Notes: generated by a model from the letters alone, not told the origin. A stretch of 5,994 nt of DNA from JANPPS01 sp043758105 (GCA_043758105.1 JAYVOF010000054.1:1-5994), one strand, 5' to 3'; shown: positions 1-5,719, counted from the stretch's first letter. Translations and numbers: made by a program.

Positions 1-420
1 GCGGGCGCTGTGGAGCCGGCCCTGCACCAGCCCGGTCAAACCGGTCCGCAAGAATTTCACCGCCATCTCCTCATGCGAGGAGTTGGAGGCGATCCGGAAC
101 GGAAGCCCGAGTTGCATCACGGCTTCGATCGCCTCACGCGCACCCGGCATCAGTACGCTTTCGTGGCCCAACATCTCGATCAGCCGGGTGCATAGCATCT
201 GCACCCATCCGGTGGGAACGGGATGCCCCAGCTGCGCTTCGATCACCGGCGGCATGTCGGACAGCCGGAAACCCATGAACCGGGCCTGGCACTCTTCCTG
301 GGTCAAAATCCAGCCCAGCTTGCTGATTTCGGCCGCACAGAGGCGGTTGGCGGGACCCTCGCTATCGATCAACACGCCGTCGCAATCGAAAATGACCAGC
401 CGGATCGGCGCCGGTGTCAC
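1..420 (-). CDS. HAD-superfamily hydrolase (phosphoglycolate phosphatase/beta-phosphoglucomutase-like), 3' end off the left edge
   Basis: Reading the minus strand from a GTG at 420 gives 140 uninterrupted residues to the window edge, beginning VTPAPIRLVIFDCDGVLIDS. HAD motif I is clear: D12 is the expected nucleophile and D14 the general acid/base in FDCDGVLIDSE. Motif II is the hydrophobic strand ending in S112 (FRIASNSS). The 90-odd residues between them would be the alpha-helical C1 cap of subfamily IA, and the MPGAREAIEAV stretch (about 91-101) is typical of this subfamily. Motifs III (Lys) and IV (Asp pair) lie beyond the edge. Such enzymes hydrolyse or move phosphate on small cytosolic metabolites; the substrate cannot be read here. 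The GTG overlaps the hemH TGA as GTGA (417-420). No clear Shine-Dalgarno sequence precedes it, so translation is probably coupled to hemH. The family call is firm; the specific function is unknown. Confidence 0.88.
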   Translation of the reverse strand, partial: MTPAPIRLVIFDCDGVLIDSEGPANRLCAAEISKLGWILTQEECQARFMGFRLSDMPPVIEAQLGHPVPTGWVQMLCTRLIEMLGHESVLMPGAREAIEAVMQLGLPFRIASNSSHEEMAVKFLRTGLTGLVQGRLHSAR

Positions 421-1535
421 GAGACGAGGTCGGGGATTGGGGCCGGGGCGGGCACACCGGGTGCGTCTGATACGGGTCCGGCCACTCCGGCCCGGGCATG
501 CGGACAATCGGCGTGCGGCTTCGGGCACGTCCGGCCGCCGACGAAGCTGCACAAGCCGGGTCCACGGCCCAGCGTCGCGCGGACGAGGTCAGCCAATGCG
601 TCGATGAAACCTGGATCACTATTTTGCGCCGGCGCGCGGAAATACCCCGGCACGCCCGCGTGTTCGGCGACCTCCCGGTATTCGACGTCGAGCTCGACAA
701 GGGTTTCGGAATGTTCGGAGACGAAGGCGATCGGGACCACGAGGATCGCCACCTTGTCGTGCGCCGCACGCTCGATCTCGGTTTCCGTGCTGGGATCGAT
801 CCATTTTTGCGGTGTCGCACGGGATTGATAACAAACGGTGAAATCGAGGTCCGGCACCTCCATCATCCGCGCGACCATAGCGACGGTCCGCTCGACTTGG
901 AATTGGTAGGGGTCACCCGATTTCACAATGCTCTCGGGTAAGCCATGCGCCGAGAACAGGACCCGAAGTCCGACGTCCGCGGCCAGCGTAGCGCGCGCCG
1001 CGTCATAGGCCTTACGAACGGCCGCGGCGGTGGCCCGGCCATAGCCAGGGTCCGAGTGATAACAGCACAACGTCGATGTCGGCTTTACCAGCCCGGCCTG
1101 GGCCGCCGCCTCCCGCCATGCGGTTAGGCTGCTGCCGGTCGTCGTGGTCGAATATTGTGGATAAAGCGGAATGAGGACGATCTCATCCGGGTCCCACGCT
1201 TTCACGTCCCGCGCAGCCGCAAGGCTGAAGGGATGCCAATAGCGCATGGCGACGAAGCAGCGGGCATCCATATCCGGTAACGCCTGTTCCAGGCTGCGCG
1301 CCTGCGCCTGGGTCAATTCGAGCAAGGGCGACTTGCCCCCCAGGATGGCATAGTTCGCCGATGCCGCCTTGGTGCGGGCCAATGCGATGATGCGCGCGAG
1401 CCACGGACGCACGAAGAACGGCACGCGTAGGATCGCGGGATCCTTAAACAGATTAACCAGGAACGGACGCACCGACGCGGGCTGATCCGGCCCGCCCAGG
1501 TTGAACAGCACGATGGCGATCTTACGGTTGGACAT
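417..1535 (-). CDS. hemH: Ferrochelatase (protoporphyrin ferrochelatase), with probable Fe-S cysteines
   Basis: This 372-residue protein inserts ferrous iron into protoporphyrin IX, the last step of protohaem synthesis. Family hallmarks run in order: IAIVLFNLGGPD (7-18), the MRYWHPF segment (97-103), PLYPQYSTTTTGSS (123-136), the catalytic-histidine motif FSAHGLP with H197, QSRATPQKWI (237-246), and PIAFVSEHSETLVELD (268-283), where H275 and E277 align with the human His/Glu pair of the active site. Bacterial enzymes are usually 310-350 residues; the extra length is a C-terminal tail. Cysteines at 157/158, 329, 337 and 344 resemble the arrangement reported for [2Fe-2S] ferrochelatases of Mycobacterium tuberculosis and Caulobacter. 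The human internal ligand position (PQYSC) is Thr here. The last 28 residues are Ala/Pro/Gly-rich and look disordered. The ATG at 1535 lies 30 bp after hemE, with a close GAGG (1538-1541) upstream. The 3' end overlaps the HAD gene. Confidence 0.97.
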   Translation of the reverse strand: MSNRKIAIVLFNLGGPDQPASVRPFLVNLFKDPAILRVPFFVRPWLARIIALARTKAASANYAILGGKSPLLELTQAQARSLEQALPDMDARCFVAMRYWHPFSLAAARDVKAWDPDEIVLIPLYPQYSTTTTGSSLTAWREAAAQAGLVKPTSTLCCYHSDPGYGRATAAAVRKAYDAARATLAADVGLRVLFSAHGLPESIVKSGDPYQFQVERTVAMVARMMEVPDLDFTVCYQSRATPQKWIDPSTETEIERAAHDKVAILVVPIAFVSEHSETLVELDVEYREVAEHAGVPGYFRAPAQNSDPGFIDALADLVRATLGRGPGLCSFVGGRTCPKPHADCPHARAGVAGPVSDAPGVPAPAPIPDLVS

Positions 1536-1565
1536 AGCCTCAACTTGGCCGAAAAGCTGGGACCG

Positions 1566-2591
1566 TCAAGCCGCACGCAGCATGTTCATAAGCGCCGCGA
1601 CATGTTCCGGCGGCGTCTGTGGCACGATTCCATGGCCGAGGTTGAAGATATGCGGACGGCCCCGCACCGCGGCCAGAATGCCCGCGACCTCCTGGCTCAG
1701 CGCCTCCCCCCCTGCGACCAGCGCAAGCGGGTCCAGATTCCCCTGCGTCGCAACCCGGTCCGGCACCAATCCCGTGGCGAGCCCGAGCTCCGCCCCGGTA
1801 TCGAGTGCGACGCCGTCCACCCCCGTTTCCGTCGCATACCGTCCAACCAGGACGCCGGCCAGCCGGGGGAAGCCGATGATGGGCACACCCGGATGGCGCG
1901 CGCGCAACGCATCGACGATCCGCTTGGTCGGCGCGATGACGTACCGGCTGAATAGCGCCGGCGACAGCACGCCCGCCCAACTATCGAACAGCATGGCGAC
2001 CTCTGCTCCGGCGTCGATCTGCGCCGACAGGTATTCGACCGAGGCTTCGGCCAGCGTGTCGATCAGCGCGCCAAACAGGGCCGGGTCGCGATGTGCCATG
2101 CCTCGCACCAAGGCAAAATCCTTGGATCCGCCGCCCTCCACCATGTAGCAGGCGACGGTAAACGGGCTGCCGGCAAAGCCGATGAGCGTCGTCTCGGTCG
2201 GCAGGCCGGCCTTGGTGCGACGGACGGTCTCCAAAATCGGCGTAATAGCCGCCGCAACGCGCGACGGATCAAGCGCCATGACATCTTGCGCGGTGGTCAG
2301 GCGCGGTAGCACGGGACCCTCACCTTCCTTGAAGGCCAGTCCATAGCCGAGCGCCCAGGGCAACATCAAGATATCGCTGAATAGAATGGCAGCGTCGAAC
2401 CCATAGCGCCGGATGGGCTGCAACGTCACCTCTGCTGCGAGCTCCGGAGAGGTGCACAGGCTGATGAAGTCGCCCGCTGTCGCGCGTACGGCCCGGTATT
2501 CCGGCAGATAGCGCCCGGCCTGACGCATGAGCCACACCGGTGGCGGCCAAACGGCTTCCCCGGTCAAAACGCGCAGCACGGCCTTTGACAT
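1566..2591 (-). CDS. hemE: Uroporphyrinogen III decarboxylase
   Basis: HemE removes four acetate carboxyl groups from uroporphyrinogen III to give coproporphyrinogen III, in the cytosol and without a cofactor. At 341 residues it has the normal family length. The first signature, PVWLMRQAGRYLPEYR (18-33), holds R23 and R27, matching the substrate-binding arginines R37/R41 of the human enzyme. D73 in FSDILMLP matches the essential human D86. The second signature, GFAGSPFTVACYMVEGGGSKDF (138-159), holds Y149 (human Y164), and H320 in FNLGHGI matches human H339. The ATG at 2591 has a strong Shine-Dalgarno sequence (AGAAGGG, complement of 2598-2604) with 6 nt spacing. It leads the hemE-hemH-HAD operon. 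A CtrA-type site lies 26-40 bp upstream of the start codon, where it could block or tune transcription, as is known for the Caulobacter hemE promoter inside the origin. Confidence 0.98.
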   Translation of the reverse strand: MSKAVLRVLTGEAVWPPPVWLMRQAGRYLPEYRAVRATAGDFISLCTSPELAAEVTLQPIRRYGFDAAILFSDILMLPWALGYGLAFKEGEGPVLPRLTTAQDVMALDPSRVAAAITPILETVRRTKAGLPTETTLIGFAGSPFTVACYMVEGGGSKDFALVRGMAHRDPALFGALIDTLAEASVEYLSAQIDAGAEVAMLFDSWAGVLSPALFSRYVIAPTKRIVDALRARHPGVPIIGFPRLAGVLVGRYATETGVDGVALDTGAELGLATGLVPDRVATQGNLDPLALVAGGEALSQEVAGILAAVRGRPHIFNLGHGIVPQTPPEHVAALMNMLRAA

Positions 2592-2597
2592 CGAACA

Positions 2598-2604
2598 CCC
2601 TTCT
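2598..2604 (-). promoter_or_regulatory. hemE Shine-Dalgarno
   Basis: The minus strand reads AGAAGGG, ending 6 nt before the hemE ATG. It lies inside an 11-bp palindrome (CTTCT-A-AGAAG, 2600-2610) that could partly fold in the transcript, although the stem is short. Confidence 0.7.
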
Positions 2605-2631
2605 AAGAAGAAAAGATTAAGAAAGTCTTAA
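2601..2631. other. AT-rich tract, possible DNA unwinding element
   Basis: 24 of 31 bases are A or T, in a window that is otherwise strongly GC-rich. The tract lies at the hemE edge of the candidate origin and contains the CtrA-like site. The unwinding role is inferred from composition and place only; part of the tract is also the hemE leader. Confidence 0.45.
2617..2631. promoter_or_regulatory. CtrA-type binding site (TTAA-N7-TTAA)
   Basis: The sequence TTAAGAAAGTCTTAA matches the full CtrA consensus half-sites with exact 7-bp spacing. It lies 26-40 bp upstream of the hemE ATG and inside the candidate origin. In Caulobacter, CtrA bound at such sites represses both replication initiation and the hemE promoter. 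The arms TTAAG/CTTAA also form a 5-bp dyad. Binding is inferred from the motif. Confidence 0.68.
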
Positions 2632-2647
2632 GTGAGGGTAGAGGGAC

Positions 2648-2703
2648 CCTGTGGACAGTGTGGTACCCCGTAACTGCCGGGTTACCCCGTCGATGTCCAC
2701 AGG
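2648..2703. repeat. 10-bp perfect inverted repeat of DnaA-box-like arms
   Basis: CCTGTGGACA (2648-2657) and TGTCCACAGG (2694-2703) are exact reverse complements separated by 36 bp. Each arm contains a TGTCCACA core. Read as 9-mers (CTGTCCACA on the minus strand at 2650-2658, ATGTCCACA on the plus strand at 2693-2701), both match TTATCCACA at 7 of 9 positions, with mismatches at 1 and 3 in both. Two inward-facing DnaA boxes are the simplest reading. Confidence 0.65.
2664..2690 (+). repeat. TACCCCGT direct repeat inside the inverted repeat
   Basis: TACCCCGT occurs at 2664-2671 and again at 2683-2690, 19 bp apart, in the spacer between the two DnaA-box-like arms. The related CCCCG core recurs at 2811-2815 and 2861-2865. 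It may be a family of weak initiator-binding boxes; this is inference. Confidence 0.4.
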
Positions 2704-2806
2704 CCCGGCGGTGGGCAAGTGCTTGGAGACACACCAAAATTCTGGTGCATCCCAATTCCGGCAACCGAGCCTAGCTGATTCGTGCATGTATCACGCATCC
2801 GTGAGG

Positions 2807-2815
2807 TTGTCCCCG
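2807..2815 (+). promoter_or_regulatory. Weak DnaA-box-like site TTGTCCCCG
   Basis: It matches TTATCCACA at 6 of 9 positions and shares its CCCCG tail with the box at 2857-2865. It would be a poor call alone; its setting gives it some weight. Confidence 0.35.
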
Positions 2816-2856
2816 CATTCTGAATCGCATCGCCTGCCCCCGGCTGACACAGGGGG

Positions 2857-2874
2857 TTATCCCCGTTATCCCTG
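2857..2874 (+). promoter_or_regulatory. Two abutting DnaA-box-like sites (TTATCCCCG, TTATCCCTG)
   Basis: Two 9-mers with an intact TTATCC core stand head to tail with no spacer (2857-2865 and 2866-2874). They match TTATCCACA at 7 and 6 of 9 positions. The second ends 5 bp before the ATG of the downstream gene, so an occupied pair would also sit over that gene's start region. Confidence 0.5.
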
Positions 2875-2879
2875 TCACC

Positions 2880-3734
2880 ATGGAACAGCGTATCAACCTC
2901 CACCTCGTCTCCGATGCCACGGGTGAGACGCTGAACAGCATCGCCCGTGCGACCGTGTCGCAGTTCGAGGAGGTGCACATCACCTATCACCGGTGGAGCC
3001 TGATCCGCACCCGCTTCCAGCTGCACCGCGTGCTGGAGGGGATCGAGGCGGAGCCGGGGCCGGTACTCTCGACGGTGATCGACAAGGCGCTCAGTAGCGA
3101 TTTGGAGACGACCTGCCTCCGCCTCGGGGTGTCGGTCGTCAATGTGCTCGATCCGGTATTGGCAATGCTACAGGAGCATATCGGCATCGAGGCGCAGTCG
3201 CGTCCGGGCCGGCAATACGTGCTGGACGCCGATTACTTTCGCCGCATCGATGCGATGCATTTCGTGCTGGCCCATGACGATGGTCAGCTGCAGGCGGGGA
3301 TTAATTCGGCCGACGTGGTGCTGGTCGGGGTGTCGCGGAGCAGCAAGACGCCGACGTCGTTCTATCTGGCCAATCGCGGGATCAAGGCGGCGAACGTGCC
3401 GCTGGTGCCCGGCACCCCTGATCCGCCGGGGTTGGAGACGCCGATCTGCCCGGTGATCGGGTTGACCCTCGATCCGGGGGCGCTCATTGAAATACGCCGG
3501 CACCGGTTGAAGCTGATCTCGGCCGGGTCGGAAACGGGATATGTCCGGGCGGATCGCAGCGAATATGTGGATGAGGAGGCGGTCCGGGCGGAGCTGCTGT
3601 GGGCTCGCCGCCTGTGCACCCGGCGGTCCTGGCCCGTGGTCGATGTCACCCGCCGCAGCATCGAGGAAACGGCGGCGACCGTGATACAATTGATGGATGC
3701 CTGGCATGACCGACGTCGAAAGGCAGGACGATGA
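2880..3734 (+). CDS. Pyruvate,phosphate dikinase / PEP synthase regulatory protein (DUF299 kinase-pyrophosphorylase)
   Basis: This 284-residue protein belongs to the family (E. coli PpsR, 277 residues) that switches PPDK or PEP synthase off by ADP-dependent Thr phosphorylation and on again by phosphate-dependent dephosphorylation. It thereby controls the pyruvate-PEP step. The N-terminal hallmark LHLVSDATGET is at 7-17, the YFRRIDAMHFVLAHDDGQ region at 119-136, and the P-loop-like nucleotide site GVSRSSKTPTSFYLANRG at 150-167 with K156. The ATG at 2880 is the only plausible start: no ATG, GTG or TTG lies between it and the upstream in-frame stop at 2802, and it leaves just six residues before the LHLVSD strand. 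There is no Shine-Dalgarno sequence at normal spacing; AGGGGG at 2851 is too far away. A leaderless or weakly initiated message is therefore possible. The stop overlaps the maf start (ATGA, 3731-3734). The target (PPDK or PEP synthase) is not in the window. Confidence 0.94.
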   Translation: MEQRINLHLVSDATGETLNSIARATVSQFEEVHITYHRWSLIRTRFQLHRVLEGIEAEPGPVLSTVIDKALSSDLETTCLRLGVSVVNVLDPVLAMLQEHIGIEAQSRPGRQYVLDADYFRRIDAMHFVLAHDDGQLQAGINSADVVLVGVSRSSKTPTSFYLANRGIKAANVPLVPGTPDPPGLETPICPVIGLTLDPGALIEIRRHRLKLISAGSETGYVRADRSEYVDEEAVRAELLWARRLCTRRSWPVVDVTRRSIEETAATVIQLMDAWHDRRRKAGR

Positions 3735-4324
3735 CAAATGCGTTGGTGTTGGCGAGTGAGTCCCCATCCCGGGCGGCGTCGTTAACCGCGGCGGGCATCA
3801 AATTCGAGGTGCGCCCCGCGTTGATCGATGAGGGGGCCGTGAAACAGGCCATGTGGGCAGAACATGCGACGGCGGCAGATACAGCGTTTATGCTGGCCGG
3901 GTTGAAGGCATACCGGGTGCGCGCCACCAGTGCGTTGGTATTGGCGGCGGATCAGCTCTTGGTCTGTGACGGCGTCTGGTTCGACAAGCCACCCACCCTG
4001 GACGCCGCACGAGAGCAGCTTCAGACGCTGCGTGGGAAGATGCACGAGCTGGTCACTGCGGTGGTCGTCTTTCAGGACGGGGTGGAGATCTGGCGTAATT
4101 TGGCGATCCCGCGGCTACGGATGCGGAACTTCTCGGACGCGTTTCTAGAAGACTATTTGGCCGGGGAGGGAGCAGCGCTACTGACCGCGGTCGGAGCCTA
4201 TCGGTTAGAGGCACGTGGGATTAATCTGTTCGATCAGATCGAGGGGGAGCACAGCGCCATCCTTGGCCTGCCATTACTACCGCTGTTGGGATTTCTGCGC
4301 GCCCAAGGGATGTTGCAGGAATGA
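3731..4324 (+). CDS. maf: Maf-family nucleotide pyrophosphatase, YceF-like
   Basis: Maf proteins hydrolyse non-canonical or modified nucleoside triphosphates to monophosphates in the cytosol. At 197 residues this one has family length. The N-terminal motif reads LASESPSRAASL (7-18), where many members have SPRR or SPWRR, so the second arginine is Ala here. The Asp-Glu pair is at 33-34, the catalytic-base segment LAADQLL has D74 with Gln after it, K86 is in FDKP, and the C-terminal block GINLFDQIEGEHSAILGLPLLPLL is at 163-186. The Asp-Gln pair and the GI-LF-IEG block resemble E. coli YceF, which prefers 7-methyl-GTP, more than YhdE, which has Asp-Thr and prefers dTTP/UTP. That substrate hint is inference. 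The gene is translationally coupled to the upstream regulator by ATGA. Its own stop overlaps another ATG (4321). Confidence 0.93.
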   Translation: MTNALVLASESPSRAASLTAAGIKFEVRPALIDEGAVKQAMWAEHATAADTAFMLAGLKAYRVRATSALVLAADQLLVCDGVWFDKPPTLDAAREQLQTLRGKMHELVTAVVVFQDGVEIWRNLAIPRLRMRNFSDAFLEDYLAGEGAALLTAVGAYRLEARGINLFDQIEGEHSAILGLPLLPLLGFLRAQGMLQE

Positions 4325-4365
4325 TCCAACGCGGCGAGAACGTAAATCAACGAAGGGCGGGGAAT

Positions 4366-5079
4366 ATGGCAGTCAATAAGATGTTCAAGAACGCAACGGA
4401 GGCGCTGGCGGGTGTTCTGCATGATGGGATGACCATCATGGCCGGGGGTTTCGGGCTGTGCGGTATTCCCTCCGTCTTGATCGAGGCAATCAAGGAGAGT
4501 GGTGTGAAGGATCTAACGTGCATCAGCAATAACGCCGGGATCGACGACGCGGGGCTTGGCGTACTGCTGCAGACGCGGCAGATCCGTAAGATGATCAGCT
4601 CCTATGTTGGCGAAAACGCGACCTTCGCGCGGCAGTATTTGGCGGGCGAGCTGGAAATCGAATTCAACCCGCAGGGCACGCTGGCAGAGCGGATCCGGGC
4701 GGGGGGGGCCGGCATCGCCGCGTTCTATACCCGGACCGGCGTCGGCACGCTCATCGCCGAGGGCAAGGATGTGCGCGAGTTCGATGGCGTCAAATACGTG
4801 ATGGAACGTGGATTGCGCGCCGACCTCGCCGTGATCCACGCCTGGCGCGGCGATACCGAGGGGAACCTTACGTATCGGATGACCGCCCGCAATTTCAATC
4901 CGATGATGGCCACCGCGGCCAAGATGACCGTGGCCGAGGTCGAACACATCGTGCAGCCCGGCGAGATCGACGGGGAGGCGGTGATCACGCCCGGTATCTT
5001 CGTGCAGCGGATGGTCGCTGTGACTGATCCGGTGAAACGCATCGAGCAGCGGACGACCCGCCAGAAAGTAGGAGCCTAG
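4366..5079 (+). CDS. scoA: Succinyl-CoA:3-ketoacid CoA-transferase subunit A
   Basis: This is the alpha subunit of an enzyme that moves CoA from succinyl-CoA to acetoacetate (or related 3-oxoacids), feeding ketone bodies or PHB breakdown products into acetyl-CoA. Counting from the ATG at 4366 it has 237 residues, the usual length. The type-I CoA-transferase signature DGMTIMAGGFGLCGIP is at 20-35, followed by the conserved ISNNAG (53-58), ENATFARQYLAGELEIEFNPQGTLAERIR (83-111) and FYTRTGVGT (120-128) blocks. I chose 4366 because the protein then starts MAVNKMFKNATEAL, like its relatives, and a purine-rich stretch (AAGGGCGGGGA, 4353-4363) precedes it. An in-frame ATG at 4321 overlapping the maf stop would add 15 residues with no family likeness. 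An eight-G run (4701-4708) lies in frame. scoB follows after 2 bp. Confidence 0.94.
   Translation: MAVNKMFKNATEALAGVLHDGMTIMAGGFGLCGIPSVLIEAIKESGVKDLTCISNNAGIDDAGLGVLLQTRQIRKMISSYVGENATFARQYLAGELEIEFNPQGTLAERIRAGGAGIAAFYTRTGVGTLIAEGKDVREFDGVKYVMERGLRADLAVIHAWRGDTEGNLTYRMTARNFNPMMATAAKMTVAEVEHIVQPGEIDGEAVITPGIFVQRMVAVTDPVKRIEQRTTRQKVGA
5070..5074 (+). promoter_or_regulatory. scoB Shine-Dalgarno
   Basis: AGGAG lies within the last codons of scoA, 7 nt before the scoB ATG, and fixes the scoB start. Confidence 0.8.
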
Positions 5080-5081
5080 CC

Positions 5082-5711
5082 ATGCCCTGGACTCGTGACG
5101 AGATGGCCGCGCAGGCTGCGCTCGAATTGCATGATGGTATGTATGTCAATCTCGGGATCGGCATTCCGACCCTGGTGGCGAACCACATCCCGGCCGGCAT
5201 TGATGTCCAGCTTCATAGTGAGAACGGCATGCTGGGCATCGGTCCGTTCCCGTTCGAGGGCGAGGAAGACGCGGACCTGATCAACGCCGGCAAACAGACG
5301 GTGACCCAGCTGCCGACCACCAGTTTCTTCGATAGCGCATCGAGTTTTGCGATGGTGCGCGGCGGGCATATCGCGATCAGCATCCTCGGCGCGTTACAGG
5401 TGGCGGAGAACGGCGACCTCGCGAACTGGATGATCCCCGGTAAGATGGTGAAGGGGATGGGCGGTGCCATGGATCTCGTGGCCGGGGTGCCACGCGTGGT
5501 GGTTCTCATGGAGCATACCGCGGGTGGTAAGCCTAAACTGTTGAAATCATGCACCCTTCCGTTGACGGGTGCGGGGGTGGTCAACCGGGTCGTGACCGAA
5601 TTAGGCGTATTCGATATCGGCCCGAACGGTATTTCCGTGGTGAAGCTGGCCCCCGGCGTGTCGATCGATGAGGTGCGCAGCAAAAGCGAGGCACATATTT
5701 CGGAGCATTAG
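5082..5711 (+). CDS. scoB: Succinyl-CoA:3-ketoacid CoA-transferase subunit B
   Basis: This beta subunit (209 residues, a normal length) carries the catalytic glutamate, which forms the glutamyl-CoA thioester. The key motif is SENGMLGIGPFP (46-57), with E47 the expected nucleophile. The N-terminal DGMYVNLGIGIPTLVANHIP (18-37) and the IPGKMVKGMGGAMDLVAG block (118-135) are characteristic of the B subunit, as is the C-terminal KLAPGVSIDEVRSKSEA stretch. Subunits A and B together form the active enzyme, and the 2-bp gap to scoA with an internal Shine-Dalgarno sequence supports matched expression. The same family includes acetate CoA-transferase AtoDA and 3-oxoadipate CoA-transferase PcaIJ. The GGFGLCGIP and SENGMLGIGPFP motifs fit the SCOT type best, but the substrate is not proven by sequence. 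I see no clear terminator after the stop. Confidence 0.95.
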   Translation: MPWTRDEMAAQAALELHDGMYVNLGIGIPTLVANHIPAGIDVQLHSENGMLGIGPFPFEGEEDADLINAGKQTVTQLPTTSFFDSASSFAMVRGGHIAISILGALQVAENGDLANWMIPGKMVKGMGGAMDLVAGVPRVVVLMEHTAGGKPKLLKSCTLPLTGAGVVNRVVTELGVFDIGPNGISVVKLAPGVSIDEVRSKSEAHISEH

Positions 5712-5719
5712 GTCGCCCC

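Larger units (their letters stand above)
2592..2879. other. oriC: Candidate chromosomal replication origin (oriC) between hemE and the DUF299 gene
   Basis: This 288-bp gap has no credible gene and separates diverging transcription units. Its flanking genes are the same pair that brackets the Caulobacter crescentus origin (hemE and RP001, a DUF299 gene). Seen in it: an AT-rich tract (2601-2631, 24 of 31 A/T) suited to unwinding; one perfect TTAA-N7-TTAA site; DnaA-box-like sequences at 2650-2658 (minus), 2693-2701, 2807-2815, 2857-2865 and 2866-2874; and two GANTC sites (2777-2781, 2822-2826). None of the boxes is a perfect TTATCCACA, but alphaproteobacterial origins commonly use weak or variant boxes. 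Synteny plus motif content makes this the best candidate; it has not been shown to function. The origin could extend into either flanking gene. Confidence 0.78.

Noticed and set aside
223..828. Plus-strand open frame of 201 codons opposite hemH and the HAD gene
   Set aside because: It is antisense to both genes, has no recognisable domain, and its composition is that of a shadow frame.
1501..2148. Long open frame on the plus strand antisense to hemE/hemH (215 codons)
   Set aside because: It lies wholly opposite two well-matched haem genes and has low-complexity Ser/Ala/Arg/Pro composition with no family likeness; typical of GC-rich antisense frames.
2600..2610. CTTCT-A-AGAAG palindrome upstream of hemE as an Irr iron-control box
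   Set aside because: The half-sites are in the opposite arrangement to the TTAGAA...TTCTAA form known for Irr and are too short; it coincides with the Shine-Dalgarno region.
2592..2879. CRISPR array or other tandem-repeat system in the gap
   Set aside because: Repeats are 8-10 bp with no regular spacers; they fit initiator boxes rather than an array.
2651..2926. Small open frame spanning the candidate origin
   Set aside because: It crosses the regulator start in another frame, has no ribosome-binding site and reads as non-protein-like sequence; the gap is better explained as regulatory/origin DNA.
3168..3767. Minus-strand open frame of 199 codons opposite the PPDK regulator
   Set aside because: The plus-strand protein carries all family motifs; this frame is Arg/His/Pro-rich with no motif.
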